From: Pogostemon cablin
Taxonomy: Eukaryota; Streptophyta; Magnoliopsida; Lamiales; Lamiaceae
Assembly (NCBI GenBank): GCA_023678885.1
Contig: CM042966.1
Location: 23,574,028-23,638,027 of the forward strand
DNA length: 64,000 bases
Direction of reading: 5' to 3'
Shown here: positions 33,138-44,774 of the stretch, piece after piece
Layout: every line of letters starts with the position of its first letter
Numbering within the stretch: position 1 is the stretch's first letter
The notes under the pieces: model-generated
Told to the model about the DNA's origin: nothing
Database searches by the model: none
Seen by the model: only the letters and a program-made list of their open reading frames with translations
Position numbers and translations under genes: made by a program

Positions 33138-33381
33138 CACTCCCTTCGTCCTACATTAATATTTATTTTTTCACAGAGATTAAAAGATATAATATTTTAA
33201 TAAATAATGAGTTGAGAAATATAATATTTAATGTGTCGTGTGTAGTTGTATTAGTGTTGTATGTGATCCCTATTTGGAATAAATAATTGTTTTGTATGGG
33301 TCTTACTTGGAAAAAAATGTATACATTAACTTCAGACAAACCAAAATGAAAAGCACAAAAATTAACGCGGAACAGTGAGAG
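33138..33381. mobile_element. Stowaway-type MITE
   Basis: The left end 'cactcccttcgtcctac' and right end 'gcggaacagtgagag' are inverted but worn. The inside carries the family words 'ataatgagttgagaaatata' and 'gtattagtgttgtatgtg'. Confidence 0.65.
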
Positions 33382-33587
33382 TATATAATAAAGACAATGA
33401 GAGTAAATATGTCATTTTCTTTGCTATCTCATTTGTTAATACCCAAAACAAATACAAATGATCAATATCTAGTTATAAACAATTTTATTTTTACATGATA
33501 CAAAATTATAAATACATAATTATAAGTTAAACAAATCTCATTATTCTTTATCCCTTTACATCGAGTCTAGAAAACAAGCTTATAATA

Positions 33588-33787
33588 TTCCGTCTGTCCC
33601 GTACTGATTTGCACTCTATAAAGAATTTAAGTTTTTTTTATTAATTTTATTGAATTTCAGGAACAATATAATCGTTTAGGTTATAAATAAATTATAAAGT
33701 ATGTTATTGTGTAAATTGCTTTTTTTGTGAAATTTATTGTGTGACAGACGAAAAACAAAAAGTGTGAATTTTATTACGGGATAGAGA
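33588..33787. mobile_element. Worn Stowaway-like MITE
   Basis: 'ttccgtctgtcccgtactg' on the left faces 'attacgggatagag' on the right. A further truncated copy starts at about 33799 with 'ctctcttcgtcccacg' and has no clear right end. Confidence 0.5.
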
Positions 33788-33921
33788 ATAATAAATTACT
33801 CTCTTCGTCCCACGTAACATTTACACTAATTAAGAGATATAATATTTTAATATGTAATTGGTAATTGTATTGATATTGTATATGTGGATCCATATAAAAA
33901 TATTAATTGTTTTAATTTTGG

Positions 33922-34335
33922 GTTAATTACAATAAAAATACATTATATTTCTCTATTTTCTCAATTTTATCACGAATTATTTTTTTATCATAAAAATACA
34001 TGATGTTTTCTATTTTTCTCAATTTAATAATTAACTTTTATTTTATCAATTAAATACACATTTTTATTATAATTTTCTCAAATCTATCCCAAACTTTTTT
34101 TATTAATTAAATACATGATCTTTATGTTTTGCAATTTAATTTAATATAATTAAAACTCTTCTATTAAAAAAATCTATAATAACTACTTGAAATAGAATGC
34201 AAAAAATTATACATTAAATATGAAAAAAATATTTTAAAAAATCGTAAAATTTCATGTAATATATATATCTCAGAAATCTTAATGACACCTAACACATGCG
34301 TTTACTTTATTTATATCCTAATTACCTAAAAGAGA
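33922..34335. other. Intergenic, repetitive, no gene
   Basis: 'ttgggttaattacaataaaa' followed by repeated 'tttttatcataaaaatacatg' phrases suggests an old MITE, but no clear matching end was found. Confidence 0.4.
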
Positions 34336-34340
34336 GAAAG

Positions 34341-35457
34341 GGTTAATTACGTAAAAAGTCCCGATATTTCGTCAATTTCAAATTAGTCCAAACTTTTGGA
34401 TATTTACAAATAAGTACCCGATTTTAATAAATTATTGCAACGGTCAGCTCCAATCTGCCCGAATGCTGACCTGGAATTTTAAAAAATAAATTAAAAAAAA
34501 ATATCAGACTCCACGCTGGCTGAAGTCCCCGGTTGCCAGAAACGATGTCGTCTTTGGCTGGATCCTCCGCGAGCATCTACGTCTTCAACGGAAATACGGA
34601 AACAGCGGCGATGACGCCTTCCAGCAACCCAATCTTGTTCTTTCTGGCCTCCAACTCAACCACACACAAATCAATTGAAAATATATATTTTATAATTTAC
34701 GATTCACCATTGTTATTTATGGAAGAAGATGAAGCTGAGAGAGAGATGGGGAATTAAGATGTGCGTGAAATCAGTAGGGTGGAGAAAAGAAAAATTACAG
34801 TTAGAAACTCCCATCCCAACCCAAGCAATCTCTCTCTAGAATCATCACAGAAAGTTTATGCTTATCTGCGTGATCTTCCACACTCAACAATGGCAGTGGC
34901 CCTAAATTCTAACGAGGAGAACGGCAGGAAGCAGCGCGTGGATGGAGATGGGTGGTTTCGACGAACGTCAGATCTAGTGTGACATCGACGGCATTGAGGC
35001 AACCGGGGACGGCTGCGCATGGTGGTGGCGGTCGACGGTCTTGAACTCCATCCTGCGGTGAGTGGCGCGTCTTCTCCGGCTGGAAGCGGCTTCGACCTTC
35101 GCTGACGGAGAGTTGTCAGGACTTCAAGCAACGAACGGTGGAGCACAGTGAAGGCGTTCCGATCCGCGCGGTTGCTGGTGGTGGCTTTGACGGCTACAGG
35201 ATTGAAGATGCTGGGTTGCTGTTTCAGAAAGAAAAAAAAAAAGAAAAAAAGAAGTTGGGTTGGATTTGGGTTTTTCCACGTTGGATTATCAGGGGAAATA
35301 ACTATTTTTTTTTTTGGCAGAGTCAAAATGGTCAAAATTTAACCATTGGTTCGATTTGTAATCTCTTATTAAAGTTGGGTACTTATTTGTAAATATTCAA
35401 AAGTTTGGACTAATTTGAAATCGACGAAAAAATCAAAACTTTTAACGCAATTAATCC
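34341..35457. mobile_element. Long-TIR DNA transposon with GC-rich gene-like core (possible Pack-MULE)
   Basis: The first 90 or so bases (34341-34430) are matched in inverted orientation by 35367-35457. For example 'caaattagtccaaacttttg' on the left equals the inverse of 'aaaagtttggactaatttg' on the right. Between the arms the sequence turns GC-rich (about 34510-35200), with an open frame at 34533-34757 and another at 34862-35335 on the minus strand, neither with a known domain. Long TIRs plus a foreign-looking GC-rich interior are typical of Mutator-like elements that carry gene fragments. The 9-bp TSD expected is not clear because both flanks are A/G-rich. No transposase. Confidence 0.78.
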
Positions 35458-35734
35458 AAAAAGAAAAAAAAAACTTATGTTAAACTTTTATTTCATACAT
35501 GCAGTATCGGTACAAATTATTTCGGAATGTAAAGAGAAGTGTTAATTTTCATCAAACACTCTCTCTCTTTAGTGATAAGAGGTAGTATTTATTTTATTTA
35601 TTTATTTATTTTTAGATCAATAAATAGTAGATACAAAATGTAATTAAAAATTACTAAGCGATACATTCGCTTTAGAAAATTACCGATAAATACAAAATTA
35701 TATTTTATTTTTATCATAATACATATATATATAC

Positions 35735-36110
35735 GTACATTAGTGTGAATTGTTAAGATAGAAACAAAAATACATTATTTATATGAATGTACATTAGTGT
35801 ACATTCTATTGAGAAAGAAACTGAAAATACGCGATTAAATTGAAGAACTCTACTAATGTACATTAGTGTTCATTCTTGAGAGAGAAACAGAAAATAAGTG
35901 ATTAAATTGAAAAATTCTACGAATGTACATCAGTGTGCATCTTTGAGAGAGAAACGGAAAATACACGATTGAAAATTTTGTTAAGTACATTAGTGTGCAT
36001 TTTTAGAGAGAAACAGAAAATACGCAATTAAATTGAAGAACCCTACGAATGTACATTAGTGTGCATCTTTGAGAAAGAAACAGAAAAATATGTGATTAAT
36101 TAAATTGAAA
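35735..36110. repeat. Six-copy ~70-bp tandem repeat (minisatellite)
   Basis: Units of roughly 60-75 bp begin 'gtacattagtgtgcat' and continue 'gagagaaacagaaaatacg', 'gattaaattgaag', 'ctacgaat'. About six units at 35735, 35789, 35859, 35925, 35985 and 36052 (starts approximate). A partial unit ('gtacattggtgttca') lies near 36168. Non-coding. Confidence 0.88.
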
Positions 36111-36475
36111 ATAGTGTTGTTATAATTATCCTTAAATCTCTCACCCATTATTTTTATTTGATTTAATGTACATTGGTGTTCAATAAAATTAGTGTTAAGT
36201 GAAAACGTTGAAATATTCAGCGTTATAAATAAGGGTAAAGCTGGAAAAAGAAATAGATTTTCAGATCAGTGTATTTATTAGTAATTAGGTTAGATACACG
36301 CGTACCTATCAGTAATAATCCCTTTATTTTTTTTGTCATATGGTAATATATACATTTCTCTAATTTTAAATGCAACCTTGACAAAATAATTAATATCTCT
36401 AAATAGACCTATATAAAATTACCACTAAAATTTATGCACAATTTATTTAAGACAAAGTTTCTTGTAATATGGTGC
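36111..36475. other. Intergenic, no gene seen
   Basis: AT-rich sequence between the minisatellite and an LTR-like remnant. No feature recognised beyond the partial repeat unit. Confidence 0.5.
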
Positions 36476-36479
36476 TTAC

Positions 36480-38215
36480 GTGAAATGGGTAATAAAACGT
36501 GTATCAAGGATACCAGTTGTAGTAACAAGCCATCAAGTTAAATTATCGAACTCACAGTACAGTCAATTATCTACTTTTAAAATCACTAAATTCAGACGAG
36601 TAACCAATTTCCAATTTTAAGAACTTATGTATCTAAGCAACTAAAAATATTTTATAACTAATAAAATAAAATCACAGAAAAAAAATTCAAGATAAATTTA
36701 AGAGAGAATCAACAGTTCTAAGGTAATCCGGTATAGACTAATCAATCTGAACCCCTAAACGTCCAATTGTTCATTCATGCAGACTTTATGAAAACACACC
36801 ATATAACCTGGATATGATCCGATTCAAAGCTAACAATATAATCTGGTTTAACTTCTAAGGTGCGTGAATATCACCAAACCCTATTCCTAGATACTAACAA
36901 AGCAAATACAATACCTTCGGATGACAAGTTTACTAACAAGAATTCTCTTAAAGTACTACAAGGCTCTATTTGCTTCCTACTTGAAAGTCTAATTGCATTG
37001 TTCCACGAAACAGTTCAAGTATCTGATTTATCAGTTTTTAAAATTAATGTGTTCACGTACAAATTACCTTAATCCCCAACAAATTACAAATAGACAAATC
37101 AATTCATGAACGCACACAAGCTAACATAATAAATCAAGCATCATGGACAATGTCATGAATTTAATATGAAGACGTTACGAAGCATGATTTTAGAGTCTCA
37201 AGACGAATCAAATCAATCAAAATAATAATAATCTACATGAATTCACAAAAATCAGTGTAGTTCAACAAACTAATTACGTCTATCCTTCAAAAGTCTTACC
37301 AAACAAAAATAACTCCCATGGCTGTTAAAGTCACACCAAAAGTCTTGACAAATAAAAACAAAGATAGGAAACGAAAAACCCTAATGTCGGTGTTGTTCTG
37401 CTTTCCTTCTTCATCTCTCCGATTGACTAATCTCCCTTTTGAATAGTACTTGAATCTCTTTCGGTGTGGATAGATGATGGGATGGATGTGAATGAAGTGA
37501 AAGATGGATGAGGAAGGGTGACAGAATACGATGAACCAATTCTTTTGATGTTTGGAATTCGGGATCTCATTTTTTCCTCTCCTTTCAAGCCATTTTATAG
37601 ATGTAGACCTCGAAAATTGCCTTGTTTTCTAAGTTTTCGTCCTTCGCACACCTCCACACAGTAGGGGGTGTAAAAATACGACTTTTAGGCCCAAAAATAC
37701 CCCACCTCGACCACCAACTCAGCAATGCTGAGTGCAGCTCGAGTCGTGCTGGTCTCTAGTGGTGCCGACTGGCACGCGCGACCTCACCTTTTCAAGTGTA
37801 ACTTCCTCATACGAAATCCGATTTGAGTGATTCTTGCTCCAAAACAATCATCTCTTCCGTGAATTTCTAACCATATATCACATGATCAATTTTAACTTCT
37901 ACACGAATACAAAAAAATTATGCAATGTGGATGTGTATTTTTTCAGCATTCCTTCATACTTTCACTCTTCATTCCAACTTTGAACTTTTGAACATTTTTC
38001 CACCTAATACACACATCAAATGCAAATTTTTCTCAAATATATGGACATGTAAGAGACTTATGCTAATAAAACACAATAATTCTCACAAAAAAGTATCAAG
38101 TCGGACACTGAAACATGCTGATTTTCACTCTCAATGAACCCCCAAATTAAACTGTTGCTTGTCCCGAGGCAACGAAATAAAAAACAAAGAGAAAGAGAGT
38201 GAGAAAATCACATGG
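36480..38215 (+). mobile_element. Probable LTR-type retrotransposon remnant (Athila/Tat-like)
   Basis: It contains phrases I associate with the LTR ends and leaders of Athila/Tat-type elements: 'aaattatcgaactcacag' near the start, a GC-rich patch with 'gagtgcagctcgagtcgtg' at 37.73 kb, and 'ccccaaattaaactgttgc' followed by 'ttgtcccgaggcaac' at 38.14-38.17 kb. The overall layout (AT-rich, then GC-rich patch, then AT-rich) parallels 240-1925. No gag-pol frame, primer site or paired LTR is visible. The short frames here have no domain. Confidence 0.4.
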
Positions 38216-38774
38216 AAACAAGGATTATGTCAACTAGGCCATTCAAAATGCAATTGTCATTAACTACGGTCATGCAACTCTCATTACATGTAATAATCAA
38301 TTCATAGCATACAAGATAAGACAATTACCACAAATCAAAATACTCCATTGACATGTTCTCAGAGGGAGTATATAAATCACTCACTCTCACTTACTTTCTC
38401 TATCTCATTTCAGATTCTATGCTTTTTATTTTGGGTAATCTTACAAAAGTTTGCACATCCCCTTAAAAAAATAAAAAGTTAAAACAATCACTCTTCCTCA
38501 TACACTTTATTTACAAAAGAACCACTCTAACCTAATACACGTAATATACTTTATAATTTATTTATTACTAAAAATAACATAATATCTCTAAAAGTTATCA
38601 CTTTTTTTTAATTATCTTCGTGTTGGGTGAGGGTGCAAACTATAGTGCGACGAAGAGAGTATCATTTTTTATTTATACTACAAATTGTTCATGAAATAAT
38701 TCAATGCACCACAATCACTTTTAAATAGGAGTTAGTCTCTTGTACATTCAGTGCATAAAGTGTTTAAGGATATA
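38216..38774. other. Intergenic, no gene seen
   Basis: AT-rich sequence with a worn repeat around 38.58-38.75 kb. No coding or structural signal of note. Confidence 0.5.
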
Positions 38775-38918
38775 CTCCCTTCGTCCATCCGTAAGGCACC
38801 CATTTGCTTTTTTCACGTGGATTTATTATTTTATATAAAGTGGGTAGTTGTATTAATAGTGAGTGGTGGTATGTGTGAGACCTTTTTATTAAAAAGGAAA
38901 AATGGATACATAAGGGAG
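38775..38918. mobile_element. Short Stowaway-type MITE
   Basis: TA CTCCCTTCGTCCATCCG on the left and GGATACATAAGGGAG TA on the right, 144 bp. The inside has 'tttgcttttttcacgtgg', as in the copy at 26.8 kb. Confidence 0.78.
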
Positions 38919-38929
38919 TAACATTTTAT

Positions 38930-39520
38930 AATATTTTATTTTAAATTGTATTCATTTTAATTCACAAGGATATTATTTCTTTAATGAAAGAGTTGAATAA
39001 AATATGAATGATATTAATATTTGATTAAGAAAAATATACTACATCTTTTCTTGAAAATTAAGAATATAAGTTTTTATACTAAAAATAGGACATATGATAT
39101 TAAAGAATATGATTTTCCAAATCCTTTGGGCATGGTACGCGCGAACATAAAAGTTTTATTTTTTTAATTAATAATTCAAATATTACTTCTTATTAAAACA
39201 TTTTTTTTAGGGATCTTATACAAATTGTTTAAATTCTTATCTTTAAATTTAATTGAAAATAATTTAGACGTGACTGAATTTGCATGAGAGAGAAAATTCT
39301 CATTCCAGAATATTCCTTACATAGAAGTTCCTTGGAAGACAGAGATCTAAATAAAAGTTTTTTAATTTTTTTAAGAAACATTAAAATAACAGTGTACGTA
39401 TATTAATTAATAAAATAATAATAAGAAGAAAATAAAATATGTGAAACAGAGAATCCGATATACACAAACCTTACAGATGAGGTGAGTGCGATGACTGTTC
39501 CAACAACGGGCACCCCAAAT
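38930..39520. other. Intergenic, upstream of the HIPP gene
   Basis: AT-rich and featureless apart from A/T tracts. It would form the distal upstream region of the gene at 39887. Confidence 0.5.
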
Positions 39521-39524
39521 CATG

Positions 39525-39640
39525 CACAAAACGCCGTTTCCTCATGACTCACCCCAACGACGTCGTATTAATCCACCCCAACGGCGTCGTATTAACCCCC
39601 CAACTCCAAGTACGCCTTCTCCCTGCACGTGCCACCTAGC
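39525..39640 (+). promoter_or_regulatory. HIPP upstream region: repeated CAACGNCGTCGTATTAA and a G-box
   Basis: About 250-360 bp before the start codon, 'ccccaacgacgtcgtattaa' (39552-39571) recurs as 'ccccaacggcgtcgtattaa' (39577-39596), a two-copy 25-26 bp repeat. A palindromic 'aaacgccgttt' lies just upstream. CACGTG (39626-39631, G-box core) is followed by 'ccacgtcac', a bZIP/ABRE-like word. These are candidate transcription-factor sites by consensus only. No clear TATA box was found in front of the gene. Confidence 0.45.
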
Positions 39641-39886
39641 GCCACGTCACTCGCATCGTCATCATTCATCTCCAGATCTAACCCCCACCCACACCCACCC
39701 CCAAAAAACCACCCCCCTAGAAATCTCTTCTATTTCTATTAACTGAGCTCTCACTTCTCTGTTATACCAAGAAAAAAACACACACCAAAGGTGTATCTGT
39801 GCGTTATCCACCACCTCTCGTTAGCTAGCCTTTCCATCTCCATTATCCATCAAACTTGACCCACCAAACAGAGGAAAAGGAATCCG

Positions 39887-41348
39887 ATGGGAGAGGTTAA
39901 TTCTGTTCTGTTTTTCAATTCCACTGAATTAATTTGTGTGTGATTAATTTTGCTCATTAGTGTGTGTTGATTTCTCCAATTAAGCAGGAAGAAAAGAAAC
40001 CGGAGGAGAAGAAGCCAGAGGAACCTAAGGCGGCGGAGGGGAAGAAAGAGGAGGTGGCTGCGAAGCCGGCGGACGAGAAGAAAACAGAGGAACCGAAGGC
40101 GGAGGAGCAACCTGCACCACCACCTCCGCCGCCGCAAGAAATTGTTCTGAAGGTTTACATGCATTGTGAGGGGTGTGCTAGAAAAGTTCGTCGATGTCTC
40201 AAAGGCTTCGATGGTAATTAATCTTGTATTAATCACAATTACATGTAGTAATTAAGAGATTAATTATTAATTTGGTGTGTTAATTGCAGGAGTGGAGGAT
40301 GTAATTACAGATTGCAAGACGAGTAAAGTGGTGGTGAAAGGTGAGAAGGCAGATCCGTTGAAGGTTTTGGGGAGGATTCAGAGGAAGAGCCACCGCCAGG
40401 TGGAGCTCATCTCCCCCATTCCGCCGCAGCCGGAGGAGCCTAAGAAGGCGGAGGAGAAACCACTGCCCAAACCTGAAGAAAAGAAAGAGGTCTCTCTCTC
40501 ATCACTTTCTCTCTCATGCAAAATTGATGATTGATTGTTAGTTAAAGTCATGTAATCTGTGCTTGTATTCAGCTTCCTGTGATCACAGTGGTGTTGGGAG
40601 TGTACATGCATTGCGAAGCTTGTGCTCTAGAAATCAAGAAACGCATTCTCAAAATGAAAGGTAATTAATTTATCTTTTTATTCTTAATTCTTTTTCTAAT
40701 CTACTTTCCCAATTATTTGTCCTCTTTAATTCTTTTCCTCACTTTTCAGCTGTATTACAGAGATGCATCATTACTTTCTCTCTCCCCCAAATCCCCCTCC
40801 TAATTTAGTAAAGATTGTTTAATGATTCTGCAAAAAAAGTTACTCAATTAATTGCATCCAGCCCCCTCAATTTTACGGTTATTGCAGGAGTGGAAAGTGT
40901 AGTGCCAGATCTCAAGAGCTCTCAGGTAACCGTAAAAGGCGTCTTCTCGCCGGAAAATCTGACGGAATACGTCCACAAACGGACCGGAAAACACGCCGTC
41001 GTCGTCAAGGTGGAGCCGGAGAAGAAAGAGGAGGAGAAAACCAAAGAAAAGAAGAAACCAGAGGAGCCAGAAAAGGAGGCCAAGAAAGACGACTCCGTAA
41101 AGGACACCGCCTCCGCCGCAGCCGGCGGAGAAGCGGCGGCGAAAGCGGTGGGTGAGGTGGCAGAGGACCCAAAATTGGAGCTGAAAAAGAACGAGTTTCT
41201 AATCTACTACCCACATCATGAGAATCTGCAAACCTTTTATCCACCCCCAAGAATTGTGCAAGAATATTACCAGCATGAATATCACCAGCATGAATATCCT
41301 CCACAGATCTTCAGTGATGAGAATCCAAATGCATGTTCAGTGATGTAA
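39887..41348 (+). CDS. HIPP7: Heavy metal-associated isoprenylated plant protein (HIPP7-like), 5 exons
   Basis: Plant HIPPs bind heavy-metal ions through HMA domains and are anchored by a prenyl group; roles in metal homeostasis and stress are known for the family. Exons: 39887-39895 (only MGE), 39988-40213, 40290-40489, 40573-40660, 40888-41348. All introns are GT-AG, and the joined length is 984 nt (327 codons plus stop). HMA1 carries MHCEGC (Met61, Cys63, Cys66) split by intron 2. HMA2 carries MHCEAC (Met157, Cys159, Cys162) split by intron 4 at the same place (KG|V), a sign of domain duplication. Lys/Glu/Pro-rich linkers lie before, between and after the domains. The tail has repeated 'YYQHEYHQHEYPPQ' and ends PQIFSDENPNACSVM, a CaaX box for farnesylation. 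Length, two HMA domains and the C-terminal end resemble Arabidopsis HIPP7; the paralog number is from memory. No disabling change seen, so probably functional. Confidence 0.93.
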
Positions 41349-41570
41349 ATGATGGGAAGGATGAAGGGTAGAATGGGGAATTAGGGGCACATGGGTAAAC
41401 TAAACTGAAGAGAGGCCATGTTGTGGACTACATGTGGCCCTGTCTGGGTGCTCCAAGTATAAATCTACAGGGATGGCTGTAGAATTTTGAGACCCTTTGT
41501 ACTTTTTTTTTTCTTTATTATAATATTTTGTCACATACCATATCAATAATAAATAAATATACTACTCCTA
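41349..41570 (+). other. Probable HIPP 3' UTR
   Basis: G-rich sequence unlike the later AT-rich DNA runs to about 41500, followed by a T-tract and AATAAT/AATAAA-like words (41545-41556) that could direct polyadenylation. Inferred from position and composition. Confidence 0.4.
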
Positions 41571-41904
41571 ATTAATAAGTACTAACGTGTATGGTGTGTA
41601 TGTGTTTGTTATAGCATCGGTACTTGTTCTGTCTCCTTTTGAATCTTTTTATGGATTCATCATGCAATACTATCTACACCCATCTTTTCTACGTTTCAAA
41701 TACTAAAATATTCACTTTTTTTCTTTCTTTGTAAATCATGAAGGAAATGTGAAAAATGTACTGTGACAAATGAGTGTTTTACTTGATGTAAATCATGAGT
41801 GTTTTACTTGATGTAAATCATCATTAAGGCCTTAGTAATGGGCTTAAAAGAAGTAGAGGTGCTCTTTGTTTTGGAAATAAACGAGTGGAATCTGAAACTA
41901 ATAG

Positions 41905-42550
41905 GCTACCTCAGTTTCGATTTGATTTAAAGCGTTAGAGCTTGGAATTGGAACTGATCCGAAATGTGGAATGGAAATAGAGCCTAGAATCTGAAATCGA
42001 ACTAGATATCTTACGGTTTCGATTTGATATGAAAACTAATCTGATTTGAAATGTGGAAGTAAATCGATTTGATTTGAAAACTAGTTCGATTTTGAGATGT
42101 GGAATTGAAATTGAATCGGGTTTCGATTTGATTTGAAAACTAGTTTCGATTTGATTTGAAAACAAATCCGATTTGAAATGTGGAAGTGAATCGATTTGAT
42201 TTGAAAACTAGTTCGATTTTGAGATATGAAATTGAAACCGAATCGGGTTTCGATTTGATTTGAAAACTAGTTTCGATTTGAGATGTAGAATTGAAATCGA
42301 ACGTCTATCATACGGTTTCGATTTGATACTAGTCTTATTTGAAATGTATCGATTTGTTTTGAAAACTAGTTCGATTTAAATTGATTTGAAAATTAGTTAG
42401 ATTTGAAATTTGGAATTGAATCGATTTGATTTGAAAACTAATTCGATTTAAAATGAGGAACTGAACTCAAACTAATTCAATATAAAAACGTGGAATTGGT
42501 TTCGATATGATTTGAAAGCGGGTTTGATTTCTCGATTCCAATTCCAAAAT
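41905..42550. repeat. Degenerate minisatellite, 'TTCGATTTGATTTGAAAAC' units
   Basis: More than ten imperfect repeats of 'gatttgatttgaaaactag', interspersed with 'gaaatgtggaattgaaat', about 55-60 bp per larger unit, with higher-order copies (for example 42045-42110 and 42170-42230). Non-coding; a serine/isoleucine-rich antisense frame is a by-product. Confidence 0.88.
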
Positions 42551-42559
42551 CTTTGGTTT

Positions 42560-43260
42560 AAGTTTTTATTTTTTATTTTATTTTTTCACCACTATTTTCC
42601 TATCCTATTTTCTACATCATTTTTCTCGTTGTACGAGTTATATGAATGAACATCATAAAAAAGAATAAATTTAATACTTTCCATTAAATTTGTGCATTTT
42701 TATTTAAGAATTTAATAATTCCAATATTCCAAAAAAAAATTAAAATTTATTTTCATATAGATTAAGAAAAATAATACTTTTAATTGTATTTTAATTTTTT
42801 TTATAATAAATAAATAACTAAGCTAATTGTATTTTAATATTTTTTATAATAAATAAATAATAAAGTAAGTAGCATTGTTTAAAATTTAAATAAATACAGG
42901 GTGGTTGGCTGTTTTACCCTTTTAACAATTTTAAAAAGGTGAAAGAATTTTTTAAAAGGATGAAAATAGAAAAAGGGAAAGCTATTTTAGGACGAATGGA
43001 CTATTATTCACTCTCGAGCATCTAACAATTTAACAAAAATTTAATATTCATTCGCCCGTTGATAAAATATCATTTTATCATTTTAGTTGTCCATTTTAAA
43101 TATATCAATTTCTCTTTAAAAAAAAACAAAAAAAAAAATCTACACATTACTCACCCCTCCCAATTTGTACAACTATCAGTACTTTAAAAAATAATAATGA
43201 CAATGACTCATATGAGACTATCCTGAAACAGATAAAAAAGTGATACCCTTTATTCCACGT
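42560..43260. other. Intergenic, no gene seen
   Basis: AT-rich. A short direct repeat 'gctaattgtattttaat'/'taataaataaataa' occurs around 42.77-42.86 kb. Around 43.2-43.26 kb begins the sequence that hosts the Mutator-type insertion. Confidence 0.5.
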
Positions 43261-43271
43261 GAAAATAGATA

Positions 43272-44029
43272 GAGAATTTTGCACTTTTGATCCCGTATGA
43301 CACATAACCTCTTCAAAATGATCTTGATACTTTCACTTTTAGTCTCAAATGATTTATTTCTTTGCAAACTTTGTCTCATATGACTTCAATCTAGCATATT
43401 TAGTCTCATTCAATTACACTATTGGTCCCAATAAATTAAATTAATATTTTATGTTTATTTTATTTTATTTATGTTATTTATTTATTTAATAATTATTATA
43501 ATAATAATAATAATTATTATTATTATTTTGAACATGTTTTAAAAAGTAATAAAATGTAACATTAAATAAAACAATATATGAGTAAATAAACAAATAAAAT
43601 AGAATATGAATCTAAATTCTTATAACCAATAGTGTTACTTTATATCATATTTATTTATTTATTATTATTATTATCATTATTATTTTGAACATGTCTTTTT
43701 TGAAAACAATAAAAATTTGATTATATTAAAAAAAAGGTAAGAGAATAAATAAAATAAAATATAAATCTAAATTTTTTGGATCAATATTACATCTGTATAA
43801 GACTAAATATGTAACGTTGAAATTTTATTGCACCCTAAAATAACCCTAAATAAAATATAAATCTAAATTTTTGGAACTAATAATGGAGCTGTATGTGACT
43901 AAATATGCAAAGGTGAAGTTTTATGGGACAAAGTTTGCAAAGAAATAATCATTTGGGACTAAAAGTGAAAATATTGGGATCATTTTAAAGAGATTATGTA
44001 TCCTACAGGGTCAAAAGTGCAAAATTCTC
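43272..44029. mobile_element. Mutator-type MITE, perfect 9-bp TSD
   Basis: Terminal inverted repeats start GAGAATTTTGCACTTTTGA at both ends and extend roughly 100 bp with some divergence ('tttgcaaac', 'gggacta' words). AAATAGATA is present on both sides (43263-43271 and 44030-44038). A 9-bp TSD with long TIRs points to the Mutator group. 758 bp, no transposase. Inside are (ATT)n tracts and a two-copy 'attattttgaacatg' block. A larger relative lies at 57885-58882. Confidence 0.93.
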
Positions 44030-44164
44030 AAATAGATATATTACCAATAGATGGAGCTATTGTATTCTTGCATAGTATGAGATATGCTGAAATATGAAAT
44101 TACTTGAATGATCAAGATTAGCTAATTTGATTCCATCCTGTGCCTGTTTTGACATAGTGGTATG

Positions 44165-44393
44165 CTCCCTCCGTTTATAGGTAAGAGTCTCATTTTATCA
44201 TTTTGGTTGTCACACCCAAAGGATCTCATTTTCTTTTTTTTGGACATATGAGATCCACCCACACCCACTAATATAATTAAAACATGGAGCCCACATACCC
44301 ACTAATAGAACTATCCACTACACATTAAATAATAACACTCCTTAATCCACGTGTCCAAAAACAAATGAGACTCTTACCAAGAGACGGAGGGAG
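44165..44393. mobile_element. Stowaway-type MITE with well-kept TIRs
   Basis: The left end CTCCCTCCGTTTATAGG and the inverse of the right end, CTCCCTCCGTCTCTTGG, both continue into 'taagagtctcattt', giving about 31 bp of TIR. A GAGTATA follows on the right. Confidence 0.87.
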
Positions 44394-44635
44394 TATATAT
44401 TAATATTGGGATTGATGACGATGAAGTAACGTGAAACTTTTAGCTCCATCTTATTTTGTATTTTTGATGAAGCTAGTTTAATGATGTACTCTATTTTATT
44501 CATATTTATTTTTTAAAAGAAATAAATAGTAAAATTCACATCATAACAAACATGAATTGTAATTACTTTTTACTTAAAACTCATGCATACAAAAACAAAC
44601 AATAAATCTATGTACACAATAGAAAATGAATAACA

Positions 44636-44639
<4 letters not shown>

Positions 44640-44702
<63 letters not shown>
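44640..44702. repeat. (TA)n microsatellite
   Basis: A pure TA run of about 63 bp. Likely variable in length between individuals. Confidence 0.98.
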
Positions 44703-44707
<5 letters not shown>

Positions 44708-44774
44708 ACTTTAAAATTTATTGAGGATGAAAATGTCCTTAAATATCAATGCATGGCTTTTTTTTTTCTCTAAT

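Noticed and set aside
34862..35335. 157-codon minus-strand frame as a host gene
   Set aside because: Entirely inside a TIR element, Arg/Ser/Pro-rich low complexity and no known domain; treated as cargo or chance.
35735..36110. CRISPR-like array
   Set aside because: Unit length and the absence of unique spacers show a plain tandem minisatellite; plant nuclear DNA.
41005..41304. 99-codon antisense frame over the HIPP last exon
   Set aside because: Shadow of the Lys/Glu-rich coding strand.
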